The notes: generated by a model from the letters alone, not told the origin. Shown: positions 47,664 to 60,334, numbered from the stretch's first letter. The stretch: DNA of 64,000 nucleotides from Callorhinus ursinus (GCF_003265705.1 NW_020312775.1:5770891-5834890), one strand, 5' to 3'. Made by a program: numbers and translations.

Positions 47664-48549
47664 ATGATAGCAATAAATTCATATCTTTCAATAGTTACTG
47701 TCAACATGAATGGCCTAAATGCTCCCATGAAATGGCACAAGGTTTCAGATTGGATAAAAAGACAGGACCCATCCATATGCTGTCTACAAGAGACTCATTT
47801 TGAACCTAAAGACACCTCTAGATTGAAAGTGAGGGGATGGAGAACAATTTATCCTGCCAACAGACCTCAAAAAGAAAGCTGGGGTAGCAATTCTCATATC
47901 AGACAAATTAGATTTTAAACCAAAGACCATAGTAAGAGATGTAGAGGGACACTATATCATATTTAAAGGGTCTATCCTACAAGGAAATATAACAATTTTA
48001 ACTATCTATGCCCCCAACATGGGAGCAGCCAACTACATAAGCCACCTATTAACCAAAATAAAGAATCACATTGATAATAATACATTAATAGTAGGAGACC
48101 TCAACACTACACTGTCAGCAATGGACAGATCTTCTAAGCAGAAGATCAACAAAGAAACAAGAGCTTTGAATGACACATTGGACCAGATGGACTTCGTAGA
48201 TATATACAGAACATTCCACCCTAAAACAACAGAATACTCATTCTTCTCGAATGCACATGGAAATTTCTCCAGAACAGACCACATACTGGGTGACAAATCA
48301 GGTCTCAACCAATACCAAAAGACTGAGATTATTCCCTGCATATTTTCAGACCACAGTGCTTTGAAACTTGAACTCAATTACAAGAAGAAATTTGGAAGGA
48401 ATTCGAACACTTGGAAGTTAAAGAGCATCCTTCTAAATAATGATTGGGTCAGCCAGGAAATTAAAGAAGAACTTAAAAAATTCATGGAAACTAATGAGAA
48501 TGAAAACATATCTGTCCAAAATCTATGGGATTCTGCAAAGGCGGTCTGA
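47664..48549 (+). pseudogene. L1 ORF2 endonuclease domain (broken)
   Basis: The APE-type endonuclease of L1 ORF2. At 47664-47918: SYLSIVTVNMNGLNAP, DWIKRQDPSICCLQETHF, carrying the Asn and Glu metal-site motifs. A frameshift near 47890 follows. At 48019-48549: LLTKIKNHIDNNTLIVGDLNTTLS (the GDLN motif), FSRTDHILG, and FSDHSALKLEL, whose SDH is the catalytic Asp-His pair, then NTWKLKSILLNN. Stops and the frameshift make it inactive, although most catalytic motifs remain. Confidence 0.9.
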
Positions 48550-48651
48550 AGGGAGAAATACATAGCCATCCAAGCCTTTCTCAAAAAAGTAGAAAAATCC
48601 CAAATGCACATGCTAACTTTACAATGAAAGGAGCTGGAGAAAGAACAGAAA

Positions 48652-49590
48652 ATGAGGCCTAAACCAACTAGGAGAAGAGAGATAATAAAGATTAGAGCAG
48701 AGATCAATGAAATAGAAACCAGAAAAACAGGAGAACAAATCAAGGAAACTGGAAGCTGGTTCCTTGACAGAATTAATAAGATCGATAAGCTTCTGGCCCG
48801 ACTTATCCAAAAGAAAAGGGAAAGGACCCAAATTAATAAAATCATGAATGAAAGGGGAGAGATCACAACTAACACCAAGGAAATAGAAAAATGGATGAAA
48901 GACCTCAATGTGAGAGGAATCCATCAAAATCCTAGAGGAGAAGATAGGCAGTAACCTCTTTGACATCAGCCATAGCAACTTCTTTCAAGACACGTCTCCA
49001 AAGGCAAGGGAAACAAAAGCAAAAATGAACTTTTGGGACTACATCAAGATAAAAATCTTCTGCACAGCAAAGGAAACAGTCAACAAAACTAAGAGGCAAA
49101 CCACAGAATGGGAGAAGGTATTTGCAAATGACATTTCAGATAAAGGGCTGGTATCCAAGATCTCTAAAGAACTTCTCAAACTCAACACCCACAAAACAAA
49201 TAATGCAGTCAAGAAATGGTCAGAAGACATGAACAGACACTTCTCCAAAGAAGACATACAGAGCCACAATTAACTAAAATTAACAAGACAGGAAACAACA
49301 AATGTTGGCGAGGATATGGAGAAAGGGGAACGCTCTTACACTGTTGGTGGGAATGCAAGCTGGTACAGCCACTCTGGAAAACAGTATGGAGGTTCCTCAA
49401 GAAGCTAAAAATAGAGCTACCCTATGACCCAGCAATTGCACTACTAGGTATTTACCCCAAAGATACAGATGTAGTGAAACAAAAGGGCACCTGTACCCCA
49501 ATGTTCATGGCAGCAATGTCCACAATAGCCAAAACTGTGGAAGGAGCCAAAATGTCCTTCAACAGATGAATGGATAAAGAAGATGTGGTT
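48652..49590 (+). pseudogene. L1 ORF2 linker fused to C-terminal region by deletion
   Basis: At 48652-48886 the pre-RT linker encodes IRAEINEIETRKTGEQIKET and [33 protein letters not shown]. It is joined in the sequence to [10 protein letters not shown], skipping the RT core. The C-terminal region continues in other frames with [25 protein letters not shown] and the [18 protein letters not shown] block (cysteine-rich tail, 49216-49569). Without RT this copy cannot replicate. Confidence 0.85.
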
Positions 49591-50005
49591 TATATATACA
49601 ATATTACTCAGCCATCAGAAAGGATGAATACCTACTGTTAACAAGGACGTGGATGGAACTGAAGGGTATTATGCCAAGTGAAATAAATCATCAGAGAAAA
49701 ACAATTATATGGTTTTACTCATATGTGGAATATAAGAAATAGCACGGAGGATCATAGGGGATAAGAGGGAAAACTGGGAAGAAATCAGAGAGGGAGACAA
49801 ACCATGGGAGACTTGACTCTAGAAAACAAAATGAGGGTTGTAGAAGGAGAGGTGGGTGGGGGGATGGGGTAACTGGATGATGGGCATTAAGGAGGCCACA
49901 TGATGTGATGAGCACTAGGTGTTATATACAACTGATGAATCATTGAACACTACATCTGAAAATAATGATGTACCATATGTTGGCTAATTGAATTTAAATA
50001 AAAAA

Positions 50006-50130
50006 AATAAAATATAGTGCAAACAGCCCTAGGCATGAAGTCAGCAGTCCTGACGTCTTTGTGTGTCATTTTCTTCTTGTACTGGTTTGTTGTGTGACCT
50101 TTGGCAAACACTTGAAGACTTAGTGTTCTG
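50006..50130 (+). mobile_element. MIR-like fragment
   Basis: 'gtgtgacctttggcaaacac' and 'cctaggcatgaagtcagcag' are typical MIR 5' region patterns. Confidence 0.5.
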
Positions 50131-50864
50131 GCCCTTTCACTTATGACTTGAGTGTCATGCTAGGGCATGGGTGCCAGCAGGGCAAAGGTCGTTAAGTTAG
50201 CTGGGAGAAGGAGTCTGCCCTGGGGAAGGGACAGAGGTGCTAATATTACCAGGAAGTTCTTATAAGGGGATAATACTTCACCTATCCAATTCAAAGGGCA
50301 CTTATGAAGAGAGTCACATGAAACTGGGTAAGAGGAAGTACTTTAAAAAGAATTAATTGAAACTTTTTAGAAATGAAGAGGTAAGACAATGACTTTTCTT
50401 CTGACACTGTACATGCTGTATATCAACAATGCAAAACCTACTGGAAACTCTAGCCTAATCTAAAATTTCATTTTTTCTTTGAAAACCTTTCCAGATTTTC
50501 TTTATATACTCATTCTTATAAGCTATCGTTTCTATGCAGACAACCCTCATATCTGTGGTAAACATAACTTTTATCTGGAGCTACAGATTGACATTTTCAC
50601 CTACCTTTGGATTATCTCCATTTGGATGATATGTACACTGCACACTCAGCTTCATTAAATAAGTCATTGTCTTCTGCATCAAACTTTTAACTACAAATTA
50701 TTTCTTTTCTTAATACCTCAAATATGTAACCATATTTGGTTTATCAAAGTTAGTTTAGACTTTTTAAATCTTGTACCAAATGATTTGTCAATTTCTCTAT
50801 GATCAAATACTACATCTCTTATTCTTACTCTCATCCTCTCCTTTCCATTCCTTTTGCAACCATT
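50131..50864. other. Unrecognised non-coding stretch
   Basis: No gene or repeat recognised. Confidence 0.4.
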
Positions 50865-51465
50865 TTATTTCAGTCCAACATTACATATTATCAAGATTAT
50901 TGTAAGCCCCTCTCTGTTCACCCATCTTTCAACTGTTTCTAATCCATCTTCCATAACCCTGGAGAGTAATCTCAAACACTCTTCTGGTTAATCCCCTTCA
51001 GTGGGTCCCTATTGCCCACTAGATAGAATATAGTTCAACAATGCTTTTCATGATGTGGCTCTAACCAGCCTCACATTTCACCACTTTACTGGAAATATGT
51101 TTCAGTCATACTAACTACTTGTAGTTCCTCTAATCTGCCATGTTGTCTCTTGCTTACATATGTTCTCCTCTCTCTTCTTGGAATACTTTTCACACCCTCT
51201 TATTTATTCATTTTTTTCTGCTTTGCTATCTCCTCTCTGGCCTTCAAAATAAGTTATCACCACCTCTAGGAAGCCATCTTTAATATCCTTTGTGTCTTCA
51301 TGACCCCTTTAACATAACACTTTTATATTCTATTACAATTGTTGATTAACTTCTCTGAATCCTTCACTGGACTGCAGGCTCCTTGAGGACAAGGATTTTC
51401 TCTCATTCATCTTTGTATCACATAACCTAAGAGATTGCTTTTTACAGTTAAATAAACAAATGGAT
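50865..51465 (+). mobile_element. L2 LINE 3' region
   Basis: Long L2 3' region: 'cactagatagaatatagttc', 'atgtggctctaaccagcct', 'aggaagccatctttaatat' and 'ctgcaggctccttgaggac'. No coding frame. Confidence 0.75.
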
Positions 51466-51469
51466 ATAA

Positions 51470-52654
51470 ACTTTATCATTAAGATTCTGACCAGTATACC
51501 ATAGGGCAGAAATTGGAACATATGTAACTCAAACACTGAGGTTTAGGTTAGGGAAGCACAGTAATTTTCTAGAATCAAAATATCAGGGAAGACAAGGCAG
51601 AAAGGAATACAGTGTGGTCATGATTAAGGCCCAGGTGATGGAATTAATATACTAGGGACATGAACAAAAGCCAAAATCATTAACCAAAGTAAAAAATGTA
51701 ATCTGGGCAAGATCGAGATTGTGAGTACCAAAACACAGAGATAAGGCAGGGAGGTTGTTAGTATCACTTAAGGCCCTCTGGTGTAGGTGAGAAGTCTTAA
51801 ATAACAGATCAGCTCTTGAGTGGGAGTATGCAAAAAATGTACCATGCCTGGCTTCTGGGCTTCTCATATGACAAGCATTAAGTTAGACGGAAAATCTCAG
51901 TGACTATCTGGATATCTGGAAGTTGCAAATATACACTACACTGGATTAACCACATTTGCATTCAGAATTGCTATGTAAGGATCAGACCAAAATGTTCCTA
52001 TTTGTGAAAGCAGAGTATGATACAACATGTGGTTAAAAAAAAATCAAAATTGTCATATTAGATTGGCCTTTAAAAGCTTATTTTAATGGCAATTTTCATG
52101 GTTAATAAAGCCATTAAGTACCCAAAAGGAGTGAATTTATGTACCTTACATTTTCACGCTTTAATGTGTAAATCAATATACAATTGATTTAATTAAGGAA
52201 GTTGCAGATAGGTTTTTCACAAGACTCTCTTTACATTTGTAAATATTTCAACTCCCAAGAATTTTGCAATAAGTAGTGTGACTTTTATGAATTTTAAATG
52301 ATTTTTTAAATAACTGTGGACTGATTCTATATTAGTATAGATCAGAACATTTTGGAATGTGTTTCTTAGGCCTGAAACTTTTTCATTTTGCTCTCTGTTA
52401 CTTTTCCTTCACTAGACATGCTTTTTAAGCAATCATATTAGCCTAATTAACTTTCCATTTCTTCCAAAAAGGCTCTTTTTTTTCTGTGGAAAAGGCAACA
52501 GCTCTTCTACCATGGGGAGATATAGTAACAGGAAAATGTGTAAATAAAGTTACTTGAGTAATTTTTGAAAGACACATTTGATAGCTCTTGGAAAATGCCA
52601 ATATAGTCTGTCAAATTGCAGTAAAATTTGACTCATCTGTTGTAGTATTTTATT
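51470..52654. other. Unrecognised non-coding stretch
   Basis: No gene or repeat recognised. Confidence 0.4.
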
Positions 52655-52790
52655 CATCAAGTTTTGCGCTCTCCCTAGAGTATAAATAAGCTCCTTGAAG
52701 GCAGGGGTTATGTTTGGTTTATCCTGTGCATCACAATTCTTGGCACAAAACTGGTACTCAATAAATATTGACTAAATGAATGTGGCTTTA
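52655..52790 (+). mobile_element. L2 LINE 3' end
   Basis: 'ataagctccttgaaggcagg', 'tggtactcaataaatattga' end pattern. Confidence 0.75.
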
Positions 52791-53510
52791 TATGACAGTT
52801 TTGCCAGTATAATGAAGACTGGCAATTCACTTATTTAACATTCTTCATATTCTACCTCCACAATATTTATAACCTGTTGTTCTTCCTCTAACTCCTTAAG
52901 TATTAATGCCCAAATGGAAATTTATATGACTGAAGGCTAAAACCATCAAATTTGGATTAAATCTTAGTCATTCATTACAGTGAGTAATTTTCTGAAAATC
53001 TTTATTTTAGGCAATATGCTTTTATTAGGCACAAAATATATATAATTAGTATATATAATATAATTTGAAATACCAATAACCTTTAAACAAAATATTATGT
53101 TTCTTTTTTAGAACTTCTTTTTTAGAAGCATGGAGCCTCTGGGGGAAAATGGGTCCTCTGCTGAATTTCTTGAAAATGAAAGCAATCTTGAGGAATCATC
53201 CAGGACATTTCTTGGACACCCACAATAATTTTTTCAAATAGTTCAGGACAATTTGTATTAATATTACCTTGAGAAATTCCTCTTGCTGAACAAGTTTCTT
53301 TAGTACCCCAGTCTAAAGTTTACTAGAAGTTCTTGTTTATGTGCCATGTAAAAACTTTCTGGGAAAATGCCAACTTGTTTTGTATTTTCTATTTTCAGTG
53401 AAGACAGAAAAGAAATTGGCCAGGAGTGTTTTTTTTTTTTTTTAAATAATGCTTTATATCATTGATGGAAACATTGAAATTATTCTCAGTCTTCTTGGCT
53501 TTGGTTAAAT
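52791..53510. other. Unrecognised non-coding stretch with a short open frame
   Basis: No repeat recognised. A 32-codon frame (53130-53225, MEPLGENGSSAEFLENESNL...) is preceded by duplicated 'ttcttttttagaa'. Not a supported gene. Confidence 0.35.
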
Positions 53511-53514
53511 TATC

Positions 53515-53625
53515 CTCACTTGTATTCTTAACCCTATGCCTTTACTTTTTCTGCCCCCACTATCTGGAATACTCTCTCCCATCCTTCCAGTTTGTTACTC
53601 ACCATTTCTTCATTCATTCTAAAGG
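53515..53625 (+). mobile_element. L2 LINE fragment
   Basis: 'tatctggaatactctctccc' is typical of L2 3' regions. Confidence 0.5.
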
Positions 53626-53746
53626 TGGTTATTGGAATTTGAAGTCACTGCTTAAAACGAGAAAAAAAAAAGATAAGCCGCAGGTCTGCTCTTGGTGAAG
53701 AGTTTGCAATTTAATATGACAAAATTAAATGATAATATATATAAGT

Positions 53747-53968
53747 CAGGGATTGACAAACTTCTGCCCATGGATCAAATCAGCCTGTCTCCAGTTATCA
53801 TAATAAGGGTTTATTGGGATACAGCCAAACTTATTTATTTGCATATTGTCTATGGCTACTTTTGGCTTACAACAACAGAGTTGAAGAGTTGTGACTGAAA
53901 CTGTGTGGCTTGCAAGGCCAAAACTATTTAGTTTCTGACCCTTTATGGAAAAAATTTGCTAACCCATG
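53747..53968. mobile_element. hAT MITE with imperfect terminal inverted repeats
   Basis: The left end 'cagggattgacaaact' and the right end, read in reverse complement as 'catgggttagcaaatt', are inverted repeats with about 75% identity. Inside: 'ggtttattgggatacagcc' and 'attgtctatggctactttt', which I recognise from an ancient hAT-type MITE. No ORF. A clear 8-bp TSD was not found. Confidence 0.65.
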
Positions 53969-53969
53969 A

Positions 53970-54688
53970 CTAAGGTAGTAAATGATTAAGGTCTAACTGA
54001 GTGGTCAAAATCTAGTAGGTAGAAGCAGGAAGTAGAAGCATGCACTAGAATGTGAGGAAGGACCAGTCCCCCCACTCCCCAATCCAATCTATAAGGAACC
54101 AATATCTTTTAGATATACAATAAAAATAAATCGGTAGAAAAATGAAACCAAGACATACAAAATACAAGCCCAAAGGTTTTAATATTAGATTAAGTCAATA
54201 TAAAATTAATCTGTCAAATTGCAATAAAAGTTTCTAATTGCCCACCTCTTAGTTTTGGTACTTTTCTTATCATGGCCCCTTAACAAACAGTTTGCATACG
54301 GGCACCAGTTTAAGGATCATAGTTTGAGTAACACTTGTCTAAAAAATGTCTAACTAAACCAATCTTTGTTTTGTTTTACACACTAGGTTAATGCAAAATT
54401 TGCAACCAGGTTATGGTCAATAAGACTTGCAGGCCTGTGATATAGTCTGTCTCTTTAAGGTAACTTTTTGTAATTATGATCTGATACATTGTGTTGATGT
54501 AATTTAGATCTGAGATGACAATTTTGTTTCTCTTACTTTCGCGAGTTTGTCAGTATATTAAGAATGGACTCATTCTAGCTAAGCTAATATGACAGTATTA
54601 TTTTTTAGTGAAAAATAATTGTTGCAAGCATGTCTTCATGGACAGCACATTTTTTTTCCCTAGTCAACAAACCTACATAAGAAGTTAG
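53970..54688. other. Mostly unrecognised, possible hAT-like remnants
   Basis: Nothing firm recognised. Confidence 0.35.
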
Positions 54689-54689
54689 A

Positions 54690-54832
54690 TCATATATTCT
54701 ATATCTTGATTGTGATGGTGGTTATACATCCTTATGTGTTTGTCAAAACTCATAGAACTATACCTCTAAAGGGGGTTATTTTTACACTATGTAGGCTATT
54801 CTGGAATAAAGGTAAATTTTAAAAATGCATAT
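54690..54832 (+). mobile_element. L1M 3' end
   Basis: 'tatatcttgattgtgatggt', 'tgtcaaaactcatagaacta' and '...ggaataaaggtaaattt' match an L1M 3' UTR. Confidence 0.6.
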
Positions 54833-54834
54833 CA

Positions 54835-55544
54835 TAAGGCATCCTCCACTGGAGTTTTTTATTCAGTGGGAAGGGCATGCTGGGGCCAGTGAGGTTATAT
54901 GTGACATCTATTGGCTGGAAGCACCTGCACTCTCTTCACATGAAGTGTGCTTTGCCTTAGGGAATAGAAATATTTAAGTCCAGCACCCAAGCCTCTCTCT
55001 CCTCAGGAAGATACTGTTTGGATAAAGCTAACTCTAGCTTTTGAAATTTATTATCCTTTTTTTGCTCAATCCTTGAGCTATAGACCAATTCAGTTAGGAT
55101 GTAAGTCAAGTGTTGGAGGCCTGTGAGTTATTCTGTCTATGTAAGGTGACTTTGCATGTTTCTGTTCTGATCTGTTTTTGTAAAATTTCCTCATTTATGA
55201 CCAAGTTCTTGTGGTAGAGGTGGACATTGCCAAGAGATATCAGAATGTAGACTGTAGATAAGTGGTAGGAGTATTCAGTGGGGAAAGAGGACAGTAGGTG
55301 CTATAGCTGCGAAAGTTTCATGGAAGAGCTGGGATTAATATGGCTACCCATGCTTAGGATTTGTAGAAAGTATTCCAGATGGGAAATCTGAGGCATGCTG
55401 CTTAAGCCATTCTAGCTGGACCAGAGGATTACCTTTGAGATATAGTGTGTGGGATAAGGTGAGAAAACAGATTTATCCTCTTGACAACGAGAAACCATTA
55501 TAAATTTTTCATAAGGGAAGTATAATCCTTATTAAAAATTTAGC
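54835..55544. other. Unrecognised non-coding stretch
   Basis: No gene or repeat recognised. Confidence 0.4.
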
Positions 55545-56094
55545 TAAAATCTTTTGCATGATGCTGTCCAGTTTTCCCAACACCATTTGTTGAAGAGACT
55601 TTCTTTTTTCCTTTGGGTATTCTTCCCTGCTTCATCAAAGATTAGTTGACCATACAGTTGTGGGTCCATTTCTGGGTTTTCCATTCTGTTCCATTGATCT
55701 CTGTGTCTGTTTTTGTGCCAGTGCCATACTGTCTTGATCACTACAGCTTTGTAATATAACTTGAAGTCCAGAGTTGTGATGCCTCCAGCTTTGCTTTTCT
55801 TTTGCAAGAGTGCTTTGGCTATTCTGGGTCTTTTGTGGTTCCATCCAAATTTTAGGATTGTTTGTTCTATCTCTGTGAAAAAAATCTGTTGGTATTTTGA
55901 TAGGGATTATATTAAATATGTAGATTGCTTTGGATAGTATAGACATTTAAACAATTTTTGTTCTTCCAATCCATAAGCATGGAATATTTTTACATTTCTT
56001 TTTGTTGTCTTCAATTTCTTTCATCAGTGTTTTATAGTTTTCAGAGTAGAGATCTTTTACCTATAGATATTTTACCTCTTTAGTTAGATTTCCC
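55545..56094 (-). mobile_element. Internal L1 ORF2 fragment
   Basis: Minus-strand piece of ORF2 with both ends truncated. At 55544-55807 it encodes [19 protein letters not shown] and [22 protein letters not shown]. The adjacent part encodes [17 protein letters not shown]. No 3' UTR or tail. Confidence 0.8.
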
Positions 56095-56172
56095 ACTTGT
56101 TCAAGGTTAAAATTAAAGTTCATTATGTAAAAGACTTGTTCAAGCTTAAAATTAAAGTTCATTATGTAAAAG
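56095..56172. repeat. 39-bp tandem duplication
   Basis: Two copies (56095-56133 and 56134-56172) starting 'acttgttcaag' and ending 'attatgtaaaag' differ at one base. A recent duplication. Confidence 0.9.
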
Positions 56173-56174
56173 AC

Positions 56175-57029
56175 TTTTCTGTGTGTGTGCTCTGTTTTTC
56201 TGACTAGATCATGAGCTCTATGGGCAGAAAATCTCTTACTTTTGTTTGTCCTGGAGTGTGCAGTTCTTACTGAATTAAATGGAAAGCATTCCTTATCCCT
56301 TTAACTAATTGCAGATTTATAAGTTGATCTTTTAAGTAACACTGGATTTTTTATCCCTTTCTTGAATATTTAGTCTGAATCTTGTAATATTGTGACCTAT
56401 GGCTGGAAAGTTGCCTAATAGTTCCTAGATAATATATTCTAGTTGATACAAGCCATTGTCATGCCTTTTTTTTTTTAATAGAGATGTGGTGCTGACTAAT
56501 GTTTATTTTGAGTTTATACAATCTTAAGTCTTTGGCAAGGGATTTAGATATTTGTTGTGAAACACAATCTTTGGGAACTTACCATAAAATGTTCTCTGAA
56601 TGTGGAAACTATGTTATGAAAGACTGGCACCCTGTGGAACAAAGTAGATACCCCATGAGGTTTGTAACAAAATTTGTAGTTGTTTCCCAACTTGTCCTGT
56701 GGAACGACCCTGTTATATCTCACAATGGCTACTCTCAGTTGCCAAGCTTGAGTGGTAATCAGAAAATCTTGTGCCAACATAAATTTTGATGGGTCATTTT
56801 TAGGTTTGGAAAGGCATAAATAATCTACCAAGGACTTTCTGTCCTTTAATGAGGAAAGGGAATGGAGAGAAAGTTGTTACTAGAGTTTTCCACTTCAAAA
56901 GTGCCCTACTCTTACACCCCTTCCTCCCCAGTCCTGTGCTGAGTGAGCCTCATCTGTATGCTCAGAACACCCTGCAACTATTCCTTCAAAGTGCTTATCA
57001 TTGTATTGCCAATGTGGACATATGTGGCT
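56175..57029. other. Unrecognised non-coding stretch
   Basis: No gene or repeat recognised. The 96- and 95-codon frames at 56499-56831 (opposite strands) are not convincing proteins. Confidence 0.4.
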
Positions 57030-57155
57030 AATTGTTCCACACTGTGTAAGCTTTTTCAATGGCAAGGACTGATTCTTAGTCATCGCTGTATCACCAATGG
57101 GCAGGTGGAGTGCCTGGTGCATGTTGGCAAGTTAATGAATATTTGTTGAATTGAA
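57030..57155 (+). mobile_element. L2 LINE 3' end
   Basis: 'ttcttagtcatcgctgtatc', 'ggagtgcctggtgcatgttg', 'gaatatttgttgaattgaac'. Confidence 0.7.
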
Positions 57156-57159
57156 CTAA

Positions 57160-57290
57160 GGCTAATAATAGCTAATATTGAGCGCAATTACTTTGTACCA
57201 GGCACTGTTTTAAGAAGTTCACAAGTATTAATCCTCCCTACAATCCTGTTCGAATTATACAAATCAGAAAAATAACAATGAAATATCAGG
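57160..57290 (+). mobile_element. MIR SINE fragment
   Basis: 'ttactttgtaccaggcactg', 'cacaagtattaatcctccct' fits MIR. Confidence 0.7.
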
Positions 57291-57429
57291 TATGTTCAAT
57301 ATTATAAGGGTGGTGAGTGGTAAAAATATGTGCTTTTGTTTTGTATGTTTGTGTGTGTGCTTTACATAAGAATGTATATTCTGTAAAGTGATTTGTTTGT
57401 TTAACAATCTGTCCTAGTTATTGTTTCAT

Positions 57430-57648
57430 GCCAAAACATGGAGATCTACCCCATTTTATTTAACTGTTGCATAGTGTTCAGAAGCATGGTTGGCAATATG
57501 TTCTTTATCCTTTTCCCAGTTGATGGACCTTTAGGTTATTTCCTTTTTTTTTCCTGCTATAGACAATACTGTAGGATGTATTTGAGTATGTATATTTCTC
57601 TAGATTTGATGAGAATGGATTGCTGGGTCATAAGATGTGTGCATTTTT
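57430..57648 (-). mobile_element. Old L1M (left part, split by L1)
   Basis: Antisense L1M 3' region: 'tgatggacctttaggttatt', 'gagaatggattgctgggtca'. It continues at 61876-61960, beyond the 57649-61858 L1. Confidence 0.65.
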
Positions 57649-57854
57649 GACACCCACTGGTGTCGCTGGTCACTGGTGACCATCCTTGCATGTTTGTGCT
57701 CTGGCCTGGAACTTGATTCCCCTCTGGGAAGAGCACTCATCTGACCAGGAATGTGGTCCCAGGGCTCCTGACAACCAGGGATGAAGGTGCATCTTACTTG
57801 GGTCATGGTTGTTATTTTGGACTCTGCTCATTTGCTCAACCATCCCTTCACAGA

Positions 57855-58740
57855 ATGACTAGGAGGAGGAACTCTCAGCAAAGAAGCAGAGACAATGTCA
57901 TTGCCACAGAACTAATGGATATAGATATAAGCAAGATGTCAGAGATAGAATTCAGGATAGCAATCATGAAGTCAATAGCTAGGCTTGAAAAAAGCATTAG
58001 TGACTCTATAGAATCTCTAAGAGCAGAAATGAGATCGAATCAGGCCGAACTAAAAAATGCTATGAATGAGATTCATTCTAAATTGGATACTCTAATAGCC
58101 AGGGTAAATGAGGCAGAAGAGAAAATTAGTGACCTCAAAGATATGCTGATAGAAAAGAAGGAAGTGGAGGAAAACAGAGGTAGGCTGCTCATCGTGCATG
58201 AAAAAAGGATTGCAAAATTAATGATGCCATGAAACATTCCAATGTCAGAATTATTGAGATCCCCGAGGGGGTGGAACGAGAGAGGGCTAGAAGATATATT
58301 CTAGAAACTCATAACTGAGAACTTCCCTAATGTGGGGAAGGAAACAAGCAAGAGGCAGAGAGGACCCCTCCCAAAATCAAAAAATAGATCAACACCCTGA
58401 CATATAATAATAGTGAAGCTTGCAAATTTTAGAGCCAAGTAAAGAATTGTGAGACTAGCCAGGGAAAGGAGGTACCTTACATATGGAGGGAGGAACATCA
58501 GAACAATATCAGACCTGTCCACAGAAACCTGACAGGACAGAAAGTGCTGGCAAGACATATTCAGGGTACTAAATGAAAAGAATATGCAGCCAAGAATACT
58601 TCATCCAGCAAGGCTGTCATTCAGAATGGAAGGAGAGACAAAGAACTTTCAGGACAGGCAGAAACTGAAAGAATATACAACCCCCTAGCCAGCCCTGCAA
58701 GAAATATTAAGAAGGATTCTGTAAACTAAAAGAGACCCTA
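57855..58740 (+). pseudogene. L1 ORF1 pseudogene
   Basis: Starts at ATG 57855: MTRRRNSQQRSRDNVIATEL, IDISKMSEIEFRIAIMKS, then a coiled-coil-like MRSNQAELKNAMNEIHSKLDTLIARVNEAEEKISDLKDM and VHEKRIAKLMMP, ending in a stop at 58230. Further segments continue in other frames (NVRIIEIPEG; later ETWQDIFRVLNEKNMQPRIL). The frame opens upstream at 57753, but the ORF1 ATG at 57855 is the right start because the 46705 copy begins identically. It is inactive because of stops. Confidence 0.85.
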
Positions 58741-59539
58741 AGAGTCACAGGGACCAGAAAGGAACAGAAAATCTATAAAAACAGGGACTTTACAGGCAAT
58801 ACAATGGCACTAAATTCATATCTTTCAATAGTTACTCAGTGTAAATGGGCTGAATGTTCCCATGAAAAGACACAGGGTTTCAGATTGGATAAAAAAGCAG
58901 GATAGATAAACCACTGGCCAGACTTATCCAAAAGAAAAGAGAAAGGACCCAAATTAATAAAATCATGAATGAAAGGGGCAAGATCATGACTAACACCAAG
59001 GAAATAGAAACAATTATTAGAAATTATTTCCAGCAGCTATATGCCAACAAATTAAGCAATCTAGAAGAAATGGATGCATTCCTGGAAACTTATAAACTAC
59101 CCCGACTGAGACAGTAAGAAATAAATAATATGAATAGACCAATAACCAGGAAATTGAAGCAGTAATCATAAAGCTCCCAAAAAATGAGTCCAGGGCCAGA
59201 TGACTTCCCAGGGGAATTTTGTCAAACATTTAAAGAAGAAATCATACCTATTTTACTAAAGCTGTTTTTAAAAATAGAAATAGAAGGAAAAGATCCAAAC
59301 TCGTTCTAAGAGGCCAGCCTTACCCTGATCCCAAAACCAGGCAAAGACCCCATCATAAAGGAGAATTACAGACCAACATCCCTGGTGAATATGGATGCCA
59401 AAATACTCAACAAGATCCTAGCCAATAGGATCCAACAGTACTTTAAAAGGACTATCCATCATGACCAGGTGGGATTTTTTTCCTGGGATGTAAGGGTGGT
59501 TCAACATTCACAAATCAATCAATGTGATAGAGCACATTA

Positions 59540-60120
59540 ATAAAAGACAAAAACCACATGATCCTCTCAATTGATGCAGAAAAAGCATTTGACAAAATAA
59601 AGCAACCCTTCCTGATTAAAACTCTTCAAAGTGTAGGGATAGAGGTAACATACCTCAATTCATAAAAGCCATCTATGAAAAGCCCACAGCAAATATCATT
59701 CTCAATGGGGAAAAACTGAGAGCTTCTCCCCTAAGGTCAGGAACATGACAGGGATGCCCACTCTCCACCACTATTGTTCAACATAGTTATAGAAGTCCTA
59801 GCCTCAGCAATCAGAAAACAAAAATAAATAAAAGGCATTCAAATTGGCAAAGAAGAAGTCAAACTCTTTCTCTTTGCAGATAAGATAATACTTTATGTAG
59901 AAAACCCAAAATGCTCCACCCCCAAATTACTAGAACTCATACAGCAATTTAGCAGTATGGCAGGATATAAAATCAATGCACAGAAATCAGTTGCATTTCT
60001 ATACAAGAACAATGTGACTGAAGAAAGAGAAATTAAGGAATCGATTCCATTCACAATAGTACCCAAAACCATAAGATACCTAGGAATAAACCTAACCAAA
60101 GAGGTGAAGGATCTATACTA
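59540..60120 (+). pseudogene. L1 ORF2 reverse transcriptase fragment
   Basis: RT palm in shifting frames: [22 protein letters not shown] (59552-59630), MGKN*ELL, QGC-PLS near 59750, [13 protein letters not shown], then a catalytic box reading FADK instead of FADD (about 59875-59890), and [37 protein letters not shown] and [16 protein letters not shown] with a stop at 60120. The loss of a catalytic aspartate and several stops make it inactive. A stop at 59655 follows a frameshift. Confidence 0.85.
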
Positions 60121-60334
60121 AACTACAGAATACTTATGAAAGAAATTGAGGAAGACACATAGAGATGGAAAAACCTTCCATGCTCATGGTTTGGAAGAAG
60201 TGTCTATGCTGCCCAGAGCAATCTACACTTTTAATGCCATCCCTATCAAAATACCATTGACATTTTTCTCAGAGCTGGAACAAACAATCTTAAAATTTGT
60301 ATGGAACCAGAAAAGACCCTGAATAGCCAGGGGA

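Larger units (their letters stand above)
46585..50005 (+). mobile_element. L1 with ORF1, endonuclease and C-terminus, lacking the RT core
   Basis: Plus-strand L1 with a short 5' UTR remnant (46585-46704), ORF1 (46705-47600), ORF2 endonuclease and linker (47664-48886), then a jump at about 48887 from 'accaaggaaatagaa' to 'atggatgaaagacctcaatg', which deletes the RT palm and thumb. ORF2 C-terminal and 3' UTR run to about 50005. A second, smaller deletion of about 90 bases lies at 49270. No TSD was identified. Confidence 0.9.

Noticed and set aside
48066..48978. Long minus-strand frames
   Set aside because: Antisense shadows of plus-strand L1 ORF2.
56499..56831. Overlapping 96- and 95-codon frames on opposite strands as genes
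   Set aside because: No recognisable family, and chance open frames of this size are common here.
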